DNA of 46,976 nucleotides. Source: an uncultured Enterovibrio sp. Lineage in GTDB: Bacteria; Pseudomonadota; Gammaproteobacteria; Enterobacterales; Vibrionaceae. The translations under genes were made by a program, and so were the position numbers. Positions 17,803-26,842 of this stretch are shown one piece after another (the stretch's first letter is position 1; every line of letters begins with the position of its first letter). The stretch covers positions 1 through 46,976 of the forward strand of contig CAMRBZ010000004.1 in assembly GCA_947040595.1 (NCBI GenBank), in the 5' to 3' direction. The notes under the pieces are model-generated. The model had not been told where the DNA came from. It saw nothing but the letters and a program-made list of their open reading frames with translations, and searched no databases.

Positions 17803-19875
17803 TCATTCAATGATGCGGTTGAATGGAGGAAGTGATTCAAGCAGCATTTTGCCATACCGTTTGCTGATGATACGTCTGTCAAGCAATACGACTCTACCAG
17901 AATCTTCCTCTTTACGCACGAGACGACCGACGGCTTGAATGAGTTTTTTACTCGCTTCTGGGAGTGAAATATGTAAAAAAGGATTGCCGCCTTTTTCTTC
18001 TATGTATTCGGCGTGCGCTTCTTCGATGGGGGAGGTTGGAACTGAAAAGGGGATTTGGGTGATGATGAGATTTTTTAATTGACTGCCCGGTAAGTCAAGC
18101 CCTTCTGAAAAGCTGCTTGTGCCAAAGATCACGCTAATTTTTCCTTGAGCACAGCATTTTCGATGGTTTTTCAAAATGTGTGCACGGGCGCTTTCTCCTT
18201 GTACATGCAGGTGCCAACCGTTTTTCTTCATCTCTTTTCGAAGGTGATCCGCGACGAGGTTCATTTTTGCGTAAGACGAAAACAGAACCAAGCTTGCGGT
18301 TTCACCTTCAAGGTATTCCATTAATCTATTTTTTAAATCAGGTATAAATTCTTGCTGTGAGGGATCATAGGGAAGATCAGGGATCACCAAACGTGCATTT
18401 TTTTGGTAGTCAAAAGGCGAGGGCAAGGCCAGAAAACGCGTCCCCTCATTTTCATTCAGTCCCACTTGCCGACAAAAATACTCAAACGAATTCATGGCCC
18501 GAAGGGTTGCTGAAAGCAAGGCAACGCCCGCAGCCCGTGACCATAAGAGTTGCTCCAATTGCCAACCGATTTCAAGCGGGGAGACATGCACGGTGAAATC
18601 ATTGTCTTTTTCTGGGGTTTCTTGTATCCAACGTGCTAAAGGAGCAGCATTTTTTGGATTTGGCTTGGACATTAAAGCCCAGACTTTTTCTAAATTTTCT
18701 AAACGTTGTAAAAAAAACGCGCACTCAGCAAAAAGAGGGTCTGCAATTTTTCCTGAAATCTCGCCATTTTTAAAGCGTTCAACGAGGAGCTCGTAGAGTT
18801 TTCCAAGAGATTGATTGGCTTTTTTGGCGGCTTGAGAGAGGGTTTTCGATTCATTAACGAGCCCCTCGGGTAATTCCCCTCCGGAAAAGCGATACCGCCC
18901 TTCCGGGTCTAGGGGCAAGGTCATGAGGCTATTTCTCACCGTATAAAGAGAGGGGATCAAGACTTGAATGCTGGATTGTAGGGCACTAAGGAATCGACTG
19001 CTGACTTTGATGTCTGCAGCATTGGCCCATTTTGTGGCGTTTTGATTTATTTTTTCTAACCAGTTTGATGTGCCGATAAGGCTGCCTGAGGCGGCCGTAA
19101 AATCACGGGCGATACTGGGTAAATGGTGCGCTTCATCGAGGATATACAGCGATTTTTCAGGCTCATGGAGGATCACGCCACCTCCTAAACTCAAGTCTGC
19201 CATCAAGACGCTGTGATTGACAACAAGCACATCGGTTCTACTGAGTTGCTCTCGCGCTTTGGGAAAAGGGCAGTTTCTGTGATTGCTTAAACCGGGGTGG
19301 CAGGTGTGTTTATCCGAAACAATGTCTCCCCACAGTTTTTCGGGCAAAGGCGTGGGCCACATGTCTTTGTCTCCAGACCATGTGCCATTAAGATACGCTT
19401 TATGCATCTCGTTTAATGTGCGTTCTTCCGATTTCTGAGGGGGATTTTCGAATAAATTTTCTTGGTTTACATCTGTTTTTTGGGCTGCGAGGCTGAGCTT
19501 GTGGGCGCAGCAATAACGTTGGCGTCCTTTGACAAGAGCGAAGGAAAAGGGATGAGGTGAGATGCGTCTAAAAAGAGGCAGATCTTTGTCAATAAGTTGT
19601 TCTTGTAAGGCGACCGTCGCAGTTGACAAGATCACTTTCTTGTTATTATGCAATGCAAAGGGAATCGTGGCGATTAAATAAGCCATTGATTTTCCGATGC
19701 CCGTTCCGGCTTCTGCAACCATGATAGGACGTTGTTTGTTGTATTCACCCGCCCAGGTTTTTGCAAGTTCGGCAACCAAATAATTTTGTGCTTTTCTTGG
19801 AATAAAATGCTCAAGGTGAATTTTAAGGTTGGAATAGCAGTTTCTGATGTCATTTTTAACGGTTAAATTGAGCAT
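17803..19875 (-). CDS. dinG: ATP-dependent DNA helicase DinG
   Basis: 690 aa, an XPD-like superfamily 2 5'-3' helicase that unwinds R-loops and forked DNA and helps clear replication-transcription conflicts. Walker A EAGTGIGKS is at 55-63, DEAH at 247-250 in LYILDEAHHLP, and the C-terminal motifs include GTSSFSEGLDLPG and QAVGRLVRKEED. The Fe-S region differs from E. coli: adjacent C122-C123, then C192 and C202, but no cysteine where E. coli has C199 (a leucine stands there). Cluster binding by the spare cysteine or a histidine is possible. First gene of a dinG-permease-priC-ybaM series. Confidence 0.92.
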   Translation of the reverse strand: MLNLTVKNDIRNCYSNLKIHLEHFIPRKAQNYLVAELAKTWAGEYNKQRPIMVAEAGTGIGKSMAYLIATIPFALHNNKKVILSTATVALQEQLIDKDLPLFRRISPHPFSFALVKGRQRYCCAHKLSLAAQKTDVNQENLFENPPQKSEERTLNEMHKAYLNGTWSGDKDMWPTPLPEKLWGDIVSDKHTCHPGLSNHRNCPFPKAREQLSRTDVLVVNHSVLMADLSLGGGVILHEPEKSLYILDEAHHLPSIARDFTAASGSLIGTSNWLEKINQNATKWANAADIKVSSRFLSALQSSIQVLIPSLYTVRNSLMTLPLDPEGRYRFSGGELPEGLVNESKTLSQAAKKANQSLGKLYELLVERFKNGEISGKIADPLFAECAFFLQRLENLEKVWALMSKPNPKNAAPLARWIQETPEKDNDFTVHVSPLEIGWQLEQLLWSRAAGVALLSATLRAMNSFEYFCRQVGLNENEGTRFLALPSPFDYQKNARLVIPDLPYDPSQQEFIPDLKNRLMEYLEGETASLVLFSSYAKMNLVADHLRKEMKKNGWHLHVQGESARAHILKNHRKCCAQGKISVIFGTSSFSEGLDLPGSQLKNLIITQIPFSVPTSPIEEAHAEYIEEKGGNPFLHISLPEASKKLIQAVGRLVRKEEDSGRVVLLDRRIISKRYGKMLLESLPPFNRIIE

Positions 19876-19964
19876 AAATTGAATGAATGTGAGGAAGCGA
19901 AAGTCATTATAACATGGAATGAAAATGTTAATTAGTTCATGAATTTATCTCTTTATTTTTAAAG

Positions 19965-19980
19965 TGTGACATGAGTCACG
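19965..19980. promoter_or_regulatory. Possible CRP-type site
   Basis: TGTGA-CATGAG-TCACG matches 9 of 10 key bases of the TGTGA-N6-TCACA consensus. It lies 90 bp from the dinG start and about 415 bp upstream of the porin start, in an AT-rich region of about 520 bp with no supported gene. Catabolite control of porins is common in vibrios and enterics, but use here is inferred. Confidence 0.4.
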
Positions 19981-20395
19981 CACAAAGTGCCCCTAAATTT
20001 TCAATCGCTTTAAAGCTGATATTCAAGTCATTTAATCTGATTTATTTAGCATTTCAGAGTTTTATTCTTAATGTTATTTTGTTTTTATTCAATTAAAGAT
20101 TTATTCACTGATATTTATTGCATTTCTTATATTTCTTCATTTTATCCCATTTCGGAAAAATCTCATGATGAGTTGTTGTTTTTTCCTTCATCCTGTTGAT
20201 TTTTATTGTGTTTTTTGTATTTTCTTCAATGATTTGACAGATTTTAAATTTCTCTGCACTCTGAATCTGAATTCATCGTACTTTCCACGTCAATACGCTC
20301 CTTTTAAATCGATTGGCATGCCAGTGGAGAGTGAAAAAACACAAGGGATTTCGGACAACGAATTCCATCCTTAAATTAGAAAGGCAGTGGATAAC

Positions 20396-21430
20396 ATGAA
20401 AAAGACCATTCTAGCTATGGCGGTTCCAGCTCTATTGGCCGCAGGCACAGCAAATGCAAGCGTTAACCTGCACAATGCAGACGGTGTTGTCGTTGATATG
20501 AGCGGCGCTGCCGAAATCCAATACATCAAGCAATTTAACAACACACAAGACGCCTATCTGCGTATTGATGATGCTGATTTGCTTATCACGACATCCATCG
20601 ATGTGACAGATACACTCAGCGCCGTTGCAGGTTTCGGTTTTAAATTTGAAGCTGACCTAGCAAATTCCGGTACCACTGAAAGTGATGAGTTGTATGTGGG
20701 TTTACGCAGCACTGATTTTGGGGTTTTAACCTTCGGTCGTCAGCTGTTGCTTGCCGATGATCTCGGTAATGCAAAAGACTATGAACTCGGTACAGAGCAA
20801 ATTAATTTTGTTACCACTGAAGCGCATCAAGTTGTTAAATGGGTTTATGACAATGGTATGTTCTATGCGGGCGCAAACTATGCCTTAGACACTAATAATA
20901 TTAAATCAACACCTACGAACAGCAATGAAGGCCAAAAAGTAGCCGGTGCACGTTTTGGTGTTCGCGCTGCCGGTCTTGATGCCCGTGTTTATCTCTATGA
21001 TGCGCAAAATGCAGCGTCAACTGCGTTTGCACCTACCGGTGTTAACCTACAAGATGTAACGGGTTTTAACCTTGAATTGGATTATGTTTTCGGCCAATTC
21101 GATTTTTCTACAAGCTATGGTCAAGTTGAATACAAAGATGTTCAAGCGAGCGCGGTAGAAAATAAAAATAAAGTTGATTTCTGGCAGTTATCAGGGGGCT
21201 TTAAAGCCGATGAAAAAACCTATTTTGCTTTAGGTTTTGATGCCTTAGACAGCTCAGCTTCAGGTAACTATCTGAAATATAAATCAAATAGCTTGTATGC
21301 GAATGTTTCTTATAAATTGCACAAAAATGCAATGGTGTATGCAGAAGTCGGTCAAGCAGACATTAAAATCAACAATCTAGACAAAGATCCAGACGTAGGT
21401 TACTTGCTGGGTATGGAAGTGACTTTCTAA
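20396..21430 (+). CDS. Outer-membrane porin, OmpU-like
   Basis: 344 aa. A cleavable signal peptide (MKKTILAMAVPALLAAGTANA) precedes a beta-rich chain ending in VTF, the C-terminal phenylalanine used for outer-membrane assembly. Recurrent alternating strands, LYVGLRSTDFGVLTFGRQ (the L2-like region after the first strands) and repeated aromatic ends fit general trimeric porins of the OmpU/OmpL type. Start ATG 20396 was chosen over GTG 20387 because AAGG at 20381 is then about 11 bases away. Followed closely by a terminator. Preceded by an unusually long AT-rich upstream region, suggesting regulation. Confidence 0.88.
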   Translation: MKKTILAMAVPALLAAGTANASVNLHNADGVVVDMSGAAEIQYIKQFNNTQDAYLRIDDADLLITTSIDVTDTLSAVAGFGFKFEADLANSGTTESDELYVGLRSTDFGVLTFGRQLLLADDLGNAKDYELGTEQINFVTTEAHQVVKWVYDNGMFYAGANYALDTNNIKSTPTNSNEGQKVAGARFGVRAAGLDARVYLYDAQNAASTAFAPTGVNLQDVTGFNLELDYVFGQFDFSTSYGQVEYKDVQASAVENKNKVDFWQLSGGFKADEKTYFALGFDALDSSASGNYLKYKSNSLYANVSYKLHKNAMVYAEVGQADIKINNLDKDPDVGYLLGMEVTF

Positions 21431-21471
21431 TAGATTGCACTTCTTTTTAGAGATGTTTTTAAAGATGCATG

Positions 21472-21500
21472 AAAAAAGCCGCCATTGAGCGGCTTTTTTT
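21472..21500 (+). terminator. Terminator of the porin gene
   Basis: AAAAAAGCCGC-CATTGA-GCGGCTTTTTTT, a perfect hairpin with T-run, 42 bp after the porin stop. Confidence 0.9.
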
Positions 21501-21523
21501 CAAGCCATTTTAAGGAGTTTGAT

Positions 21524-22162
21524 GTGACGTTCTTTATGTCTTTCGTCTTTGTATTATCGGCTGTCTTTTTATCGAGCACTGCCAATGCTGCACAATTGTC
21601 CGGTTCGAATGGGGTTGAGTTTCTGGTTATCAATGGGAAAAAAGCAGAAAAATACGCAAAAGGGGCGCACAAAAAAATTGAGCTTGCTCCCGGCGAATAT
21701 CAGGTTATAGCCCGCTTTGAAGACAATTTAAAACGCGGCTCAAGCACCACCTTATTTACTTCTAAGCCTTATGTTTTTAATATAAAAATACAGAAAAGTG
21801 ATCTGGTTCTTTCTGTCCCTAACATGAAAATGCACAGCCATGCCGCGGCTTTTTTCTCTGATCCAAGCTGGACCCTAACCCACCTTTCAACCCAGCACAA
21901 ATCACCGATTTCATCTGTTGAACTCGTAGGAAGCGGTTTTGGGGCTTTTAGTAACATGGAAAAAGCGGTGGCTTATCATAACGAACAACAGGGTATTTTC
22001 TTGTATCAAGAGAAAATGCAAGATTTAAAAGAAGGGCCAGTGGCACAAGACGAACTCAGTCAAAAATCAGAGCCGAGTGCACAACTTAAGTTCTGGTATA
22101 GCAAAGCCAATGACGAAGAAAAGAAAGCATTTCGGCGTTGGATCATCGATTTAGATGGTTAA
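21524..22162 (+). CDS. DUF2057 (YccT-like) secreted protein
   Basis: 212 aa. The GTG at 21524 has AAGGAG about six bases upstream; the longer open frame would begin inside the porin terminator and is rejected. A signal peptide with hydrophobic core ends near SSTANA. The mature part carries the DUF2057 pattern: VEFLVINGKKA, then ELAPGEYQVIARFEDNL, SKPYVFNIKI and a C-terminal LKFWYSKANDEEKKAFRRW. Related E. coli YccT has been linked to curli control, but transfer of that role is not justified. Predicted periplasmic. Next to a porin gene but separated by its terminator. Confidence 0.78.
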   Translation: MTFFMSFVFVLSAVFLSSTANAAQLSGSNGVEFLVINGKKAEKYAKGAHKKIELAPGEYQVIARFEDNLKRGSSTTLFTSKPYVFNIKIQKSDLVLSVPNMKMHSHAAAFFSDPSWTLTHLSTQHKSPISSVELVGSGFGAFSNMEKAVAYHNEQQGIFLYQEKMQDLKEGPVAQDELSQKSEPSAQLKFWYSKANDEEKKAFRRWIIDLDG

Positions 22163-22622
22163 CTGAATCAGCTTGTTGATAGGGTAAGTCGGGTATTTAA
22201 AAAAATGATCCTCCCTCAACCCCTGTAAAGGGGTTAGATCCTTTCGAAGAAAACGGGATCCACCAAGATGCGTCACTTGTGAAGAGGCAAGAGGATTGCA
22301 GAGCTCTCGAAGCCCAATCACAGACTCCGTTTAGCTTGATGCGTCAGCCGGGTTTTTGTGAATTAAATCCAGAAAAACACCCTCTAATTGGGTTTGTATG
22401 GTTATTTCTCATTAATAAGCTTTTTATGCATTTGTGCTACCTTTTCTTTATTCAGGGTGTCTTTATTTGTCACTTTTATACAGGTCGCCTTTGATCTTAT
22501 GTGGGTATTGGCGACGCTCGCTGCGCCCAATCATAGAGTTCACCTATGCTCTGGCGCTTCACTCACTTGCTGCCCACATGCAACTTCAAGTGTCTTGGGT
22601 ATATAACGCTAAGGAGATAAAC
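22163..22622. other. Intergenic region rich in repeat relics
   Basis: Contains a short hairpin near 22218-22236 (AACCCC..GGGGTT, without a T-run), a decayed ERIC-like core near 22299-22345 (GCTCTCGAAGCCCAATCACAG) and the full ERIC-like element at 22477-22603. No gene is supported before the 38-aa ORF at 22623. Confidence 0.5.
22477..22603 (+). repeat. ERIC-like palindromic repeat
   Basis: 127-bp copy with slightly changed left end (TATACAGGTCGCCTTTGAT) and intact right end CTTGGGTATA; ends 19 bp before the start codon of the 38-aa membrane peptide. Confidence 0.88.
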
Positions 22623-22739
22623 ATGAATAAAAGCAAACAAGATCCTTTTAATCTTCTCTATCTTTTTCTGTTCATTTTGGTCTTATGTATACCGACCTTG
22701 CCTGCCAGCTTGACCTGGTTTGAAATATTAAGTCGATAA
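22623..22739 (+). CDS. Small membrane protein, 38 aa, unrecognised
   Basis: ATG at 22623 is preceded by AAGGAGATAAAC, a near-ideal ribosome site with good spacing. The peptide starts MNKSKQDPFN and then has one long hydrophobic stretch (LLYLFLFILVLCIPTLP) and a short polar tail ending SR, so a single-pass inner-membrane peptide is likely. I do not recognise the family. An ERIC-like repeat ends 19 bp upstream and may form its 5' leader. The gap to ybaN (190 bp) holds another decayed repeat core around 22761-22812. Small size keeps confidence moderate. Confidence 0.6.
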   Translation: MNKSKQDPFNLLYLFLFILVLCIPTLPASLTWFEILSR

Positions 22740-22928
22740 GGATTTTTATGTCCAAGACACTTAACGCTGCAGGTTCGTTGGGCGCGCTCACGAAATCCAA
22801 TCCGAGAGTCCCTCTTACTTCATGACGTCATGGACATTGTTCACACTCTGTTTGGGTGTCTCTGCAGATCTCTTTGCTATAAAAATGTCGTCTCAACGAT
22901 ATCATTGAATTGAAAGAAGGAGGGGGAG

Positions 22929-23321
22929 GTGTCGTTAAAATCCTTTGTATTTTTAGGTGTAGGATGGATTTGTGTTGGACTGGGGCTTTTGGGGGTTTTA
23001 CTGCCTTTGCTGCCTACGACCCCATTTTTGTTACTGGCCAGTGCGTGTTTTGTTCGGGGTTCGCCTCGCATGGCAGCTTGGTTGCATAAGCACCCAACAT
23101 TTGGGCCTATTTTATTCCATTGGCATCAAGATCGTGCGATTGAAAAAAAAGTGAAGCGGCGTGCCAATTATTTTATTGTTTCTGGTTTTATCTTGTCTAT
23201 TTTTTTGGTTCCTCTTTTTTGGCAAAAAGGACTCCTTTTCCTTCTTGGCGTCCTGCTTTTAGTGTTTTTTAATCGTTTACGCGAAATAGAAGCAGTTGAA
23301 GAAGATCATAAAAATACTTAA
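22929..23321 (+). CDS. ybaN: YbaN family inner-membrane protein (DUF454)
   Basis: 130 aa from GTG 22929, which has AAGGAGG five bases upstream. Three to four hydrophobic segments; GLLGVLLPLLPTTPFLLLA near 18-36 followed by SACFVRGSPRMAAWL is the DUF454 signature. Function is unknown. In E. coli ybaN precedes apt and dnaX, and the same order is kept here with a 98-bp gap to apt. Confidence 0.88.
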   Translation: MSLKSFVFLGVGWICVGLGLLGVLLPLLPTTPFLLLASACFVRGSPRMAAWLHKHPTFGPILFHWHQDRAIEKKVKRRANYFIVSGFILSIFLVPLFWQKGLLFLLGVLLLVFFNRLREIEAVEEDHKNT

Positions 23322-23419
23322 CATACGTTCCTCTTTCCTGGGAATGAAAATAAATGATTTTTTTGGTATCCTACTTTTCACTTTATTGATTTTGGAAGCC
23401 ACATTTGTGGTAAGGCATT

Positions 23420-23965
23420 ATGACTCAAAGTAAAATCGCACTCATTAAGAACAGCATCAAAACGGTTCCTGATCATCCAAAACCTGGGATCATGTTTCGG
23501 GATATCACAAGCTTGATGGAAAATGCACAAGCTTACAAAGCGGCGATAGAGATCTTGGTTGAAAAGTACAAAAATCAAAATTTCACAAAGATAGTTGCAA
23601 CAGAAGCGAGAGGCTTTTTCTTCGGGGCGCCCTTGGCTTTGGAATTGGGCATTGCTTTTGTGCCTGTGCGTAAACCGGGTAAGCTTCCTCGTGAAGTGAT
23701 TTTCGAGAAGTATGACTTAGAATACGGATCGGATTCTTTAGAAATTCATATTGATGCAATACAAAAAGACGATAAAGTGCTTCTTGTTGATGATCTTCTT
23801 GCGACAGGAGGAACGATTGAAGCGACAACCAAATTAATTCGTCGTCTTGGTGGGGTTGTTTCCCATGCCGCATTCATTATCAACTTGCCTGATATTGGCG
23901 GCGAAGCATGCCTTAAGGCGTTGGATATCGATGTCTTTAGCTTGTGTGAATTTGACGGACACTGA
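23420..23965 (+). CDS. apt: Adenine phosphoribosyltransferase Apt
   Basis: 181 aa. Salvages adenine with PRPP to AMP in the cytoplasm. The type I PRTase loop [13 protein letters not shown] lies at 121-133; [11 protein letters not shown] near 23-33, [14 protein letters not shown] near 60-73 and VRKPGKLP near 83-90 are the purine-site and hood segments of Apt. Full family length. ATG 23420 follows AAGG at a short distance. It is followed by dnaX as in enterics. Confidence 0.95.
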   Translation: MTQSKIALIKNSIKTVPDHPKPGIMFRDITSLMENAQAYKAAIEILVEKYKNQNFTKIVATEARGFFFGAPLALELGIAFVPVRKPGKLPREVIFEKYDLEYGSDSLEIHIDAIQKDDKVLLVDDLLATGGTIEATTKLIRRLGGVVSHAAFIINLPDIGGEACLKALDIDVFSLCEFDGH

Positions 23966-24063
23966 GGCTTTGTTGTTCTTAAAAATGGGCTTGATGCTTA
24001 AGATCGCGCTCTCTTTTTCTCTGTGCTACGATGGCGACAACAATTGAATGGACATTGTCACTT

Positions 24064-26487
24064 ATGGGTTATCAAGTCTTAGCCAGAAAATGGCGACCAC
24101 TTCACTTTCAAGACGTTGTTGGGCAATCGCATGTCTTGACCGCTTTAGGAAATGCACTCGATAATAACCGACTTCATCATGCTTATTTGTTCAGCGGTAC
24201 GCGCGGTGTGGGTAAAACAACCATTGCGCGTATTTTGGCCAAAGGTTTGAATTGTGAGCTGGGCGTAAGTGCACGTCCTTGTGGACAATGCACCTCGTGT
24301 TTGGAAATAGATCAAGGACGTTTTGTTGATCTGCTCGAAATCGATGCGGCATCCCGAACCAAAGTGGAAGACACGCGCGATTTGTTAGACAACGTGCAAT
24401 ACAAACCCGCCCGTGGACGATACAAAGTGTATCTTATCGATGAAGTGCATATGCTCTCTCGGCATAGCTTTAACGCCCTTTTAAAAACCCTTGAAGAGCC
24501 GCCAGAGTATGTGAAATTTATCTTGGCAACAACGGATCCCCAAAAGTTGCCTGTCACCATTCTTTCTCGTTGCCTTCAATTTCATTTAAAACATTTAGAT
24601 ACAACGCAAATCAAAGACCAATTGCTTCGTGTGCTTGAAAATGAATCCATCGACGCACAACCGAGGGCCCTTTCTTTTATTGCGAGGGCCGCGGAAGGAA
24701 GCATGCGTGATGCCTTGTCTTTGACAGACCAAGCGATTGCGTTAGGCAATGGTGCTGTAATTGAATCCCAAGTCATTGATATGCTTGGAACCCTCAGTGC
24801 AGATCAAGCGATTTTATTGCTTGAAGCCTTGACGGAAGGGCAGGCGACCTCGGTGATGCAGTGTTTGGAGGCGCTGGCTGAAATCGGCATTGAGTGGGAT
24901 ATTTTACTGAAAGAGCTGGCCGCACAGTTACACCTGGTTGCTATGGCGCAGGCTTTATCGGAATCCGTTGACCCCCAATCGCCTGATGCCACACGCATAT
25001 TGGCTTTAGCAAATACACTGTCACCGCAAGATGTACAACTTTTTTACCAAATAGCCCTTCAAGGACGCCAAGATTTACCTTTCGCGCCCGATGGTCGGGC
25101 TGGTTTAGAAATGGTTTTGCTGCGCATGTTGGCGTTTAAGCCCGTTGTCAGTACAGATTACGAGCCAGATGCGATTTATGTGCCTGATGTGCAGCCTCTT
25201 GCTTCTTCGTCCACGTCATCGATATTGGCGGGCTCGGTTGCCACAAAAGACAGAATTGCGTCTTTAAAAGCGCAGGTCAGCGCGTCTCGTCAGCCTGTGC
25301 CTATAATGCAAGTCCCTAAAACGGCCCCTGTTTTTTCACAAGAAAATGCTGAATTTTTGGATGCACCCAGAGCACAAGATAAAACCCCCTCTCAAGAAAA
25401 GAGAGTGTCTTTGTCTGCGCCTCCTTCAAGAGAAAGAGAAAAAGGCAATACGCCACCTTCTGGATTTTTTTTGGACTCGCAGCCCTTATCTCAGGAGCCT
25501 CCCTTTTTAGACGGACCTCCCTTATTTGACGGGCCTCCCTCATTTGACGAGCCTCCCTTATTCGACGAGGCTCCTTTATTCGAAGAGGCTCCTTTATTCG
25601 ACGAGGCTCCTTTATTCGACGAGGCTCCTTTATTCGATGAGGCTCCTTTATTCGACGAGCGCCCTTTGCCCGACGAACGTCCCTTGCCTATAGAGGGAAT
25701 GGATGTTGCGCCTCTTTCTCCAATGCAGTCCACGTCTTTAGATGAATATCAACAAGAGCCCGTGCCTCATTCTTTAGAAAATGTGTTAGCTGCGCGTAAT
25801 TTGTTGCGCAGTCGAGTTCGCCTGCAGGAGGGGCAATCTGTTAAAAAAAAGGGTAAATCGGTAGAGGCGAAAGAGAAACCCTCTTCTGTTTTTGAGCGCT
25901 TAAGCACGACTAATTCGCTTTCACAGCGCACTGAAACAGCTCCCTCACCGATGCCGATGACCAACAAGGAAACCAAAGAAGAAGCTTACCGTTGGACGGC
26001 AACAAAGCCGCTTTCATTTGTTGAGCCTTTGGCGATGCCCCCGGATAAAATGAAATTGGCGCTGAAGCATGAGCGTACGCCAGAAATGCGAGACAAGCTG
26101 GAGCATGAAGCATGCGAGCAAGATGAATGGAGTCGGATCTCCAATGATCTTCAAGTTCCTCAACTTGTTAAACAAATGGCTCTAAATGCTTCAATGAAAA
26201 AAGAAGACGCGGATATTATTCTTTATTTACGCGCTTCTCAAAAACACCTTCATACCGAAAAATCAAGAGAAATCTTGCAGACTGCTTTAAATCAACAGCT
26301 CGGGATCCCGGTTCTCTTGTCCGTTGAGATTGGAAATGAAGGCGTCTCCCCCTTGGAATGGCGGGACCGTCTTTATGCAGATAAATTATCTCAAGCAACT
26401 GAAATTTTAAGAAATGATCTTCATGTGCGTTTCATCTGTCAGCGCTTTTCTGCTGAAATAGATGAAGACAGTATTCGACCAATTTAA
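24064..26487 (+). CDS. dnaX: DNA polymerase III subunit tau (and gamma by frameshift), DnaX
   Basis: 807 aa from ATG 24064, where the protein begins [11 protein letters not shown] like E. coli; the ATG at 24031 would add 11 residues. The clamp loader subunit has Walker A GTRGVGKT at 45-52, zinc cysteines C64, C73, C76 and C79, and DEVH at 126-129. Domain III is followed by a low-complexity linker holding eleven six-residue repeats (25495-25692), then a frameshift signal at 25826-25856, and the tau-specific polymerase- and helicase-binding domains. A -1 shift would give a gamma form of about 597 aa. The linker repeats are unusual for the family. Confidence 0.96.
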   Translation: MGYQVLARKWRPLHFQDVVGQSHVLTALGNALDNNRLHHAYLFSGTRGVGKTTIARILAKGLNCELGVSARPCGQCTSCLEIDQGRFVDLLEIDAASRTKVEDTRDLLDNVQYKPARGRYKVYLIDEVHMLSRHSFNALLKTLEEPPEYVKFILATTDPQKLPVTILSRCLQFHLKHLDTTQIKDQLLRVLENESIDAQPRALSFIARAAEGSMRDALSLTDQAIALGNGAVIESQVIDMLGTLSADQAILLLEALTEGQATSVMQCLEALAEIGIEWDILLKELAAQLHLVAMAQALSESVDPQSPDATRILALANTLSPQDVQLFYQIALQGRQDLPFAPDGRAGLEMVLLRMLAFKPVVSTDYEPDAIYVPDVQPLASSSTSSILAGSVATKDRIASLKAQVSASRQPVPIMQVPKTAPVFSQENAEFLDAPRAQDKTPSQEKRVSLSAPPSREREKGNTPPSGFFLDSQPLSQEPPFLDGPPLFDGPPSFDEPPLFDEAPLFEEAPLFDEAPLFDEAPLFDEAPLFDERPLPDERPLPIEGMDVAPLSPMQSTSLDEYQQEPVPHSLENVLAARNLLRSRVRLQEGQSVKKKGKSVEAKEKPSSVFERLSTTNSLSQRTETAPSPMPMTNKETKEEAYRWTATKPLSFVEPLAMPPDKMKLALKHERTPEMRDKLEHEACEQDEWSRISNDLQVPQLVKQMALNASMKKEDADIILYLRASQKHLHTEKSREILQTALNQQLGIPVLLSVEIGNEGVSPLEWRDRLYADKLSQATEILRNDLHVRFICQRFSAEIDEDSIRPI
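25495..25692 (+). repeat. 18-bp tandem repeat inside dnaX
   Basis: Eleven in-frame 18-bp units, typical unit GAGGCTCCTTTATTCGAC, encoding EAPLFD-type hexapeptides (variants [18 protein letters not shown]). The middle five units are nearly identical and the ends have diverged, as expected for slippage growth. Adds about 66 acidic, proline-rich residues to the linker of DnaX. Confidence 0.95.
25826..25856 (+). promoter_or_regulatory. Programmed -1 frameshift signal for gamma subunit
   Basis: An internal Shine-Dalgarno-like AGGAGGGG at 25826-25833 precedes the slippery run A AAA AAG (25845-25851, within eight A). A -1 slip reads GGG then TAA at 25854-25856. Spacing of about 11 nt and immediate stop mirror the E. 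coli dnaX site. A weak downstream stem (AGAGG..CCTCT) may add to it. Inferred from sequence and the E. coli precedent. Confidence 0.85.
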
Positions 26488-26512
26488 CTCCCACACAAAG
26501 AGAGAGAATAAT

Positions 26513-26842
26513 ATGTTTGGTAAAGGCGGAATGGGCAGCTTGATGAAGCAAGCCCAGCAAATGCAAGATCGTATGCAAAAAATGCAAGAAGAAGTGGCCA
26601 ATATGGAAGTCACGGGTGAAGCGGGCGCCGGTTTGGTTAAAATCACCATCACGGGAAGCTACAGCGTTCGCCGTATTCATATTGATGAAAGTCTTATGGG
26701 TGATGAAAAAGACATGTTAGAAGATTTGATTGCCGCCGCGTTCAATGATGCATCGCGCCGTGTTGAAGAAACACAAAAAGAAAAAATGTCTTCTATCAGC
26801 GGAGGAATGCAATTACCGCCGGGTTTTAAAATGCCGTTTTAA
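26513..26842 (+). CDS. ybaB: Nucleoid-associated protein YbaB/EbfC
   Basis: 109 aa from ATG 26513; upstream in-frame ATG 26462 lies inside dnaX and lacks family support. The small dimeric DNA-binding protein begins [17 protein letters not shown], has a coiled helix ([13 protein letters not shown]), the strand [14 protein letters not shown] and C-terminal LPPGFKMPF, all typical. It follows dnaX and overlaps recR by one base (TAATG). Known to bind DNA and affect nucleoid organisation; the link with recR is widely conserved. Confidence 0.95.
   Translation: MFGKGGMGSLMKQAQQMQDRMQKMQEEVANMEVTGEAGAGLVKITITGSYSVRRIHIDESLMGDEKDMLEDLIAAAFNDASRRVEETQKEKMSSISGGMQLPPGFKMPF

Noticed and set aside
20165..20374. 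69-aa open frame upstream of the porin
   Set aside because: No ribosome site or known family; AT-rich leader sequence.
22749..22826. 25-aa open frame starting MSKTLNAAG
   Set aside because: Overlaps a decayed ERIC-like core, very short and without a ribosome site.
25495..25692. CRISPR array
   Set aside because: The 18-bp units are contiguous and in frame inside dnaX with no spacers.
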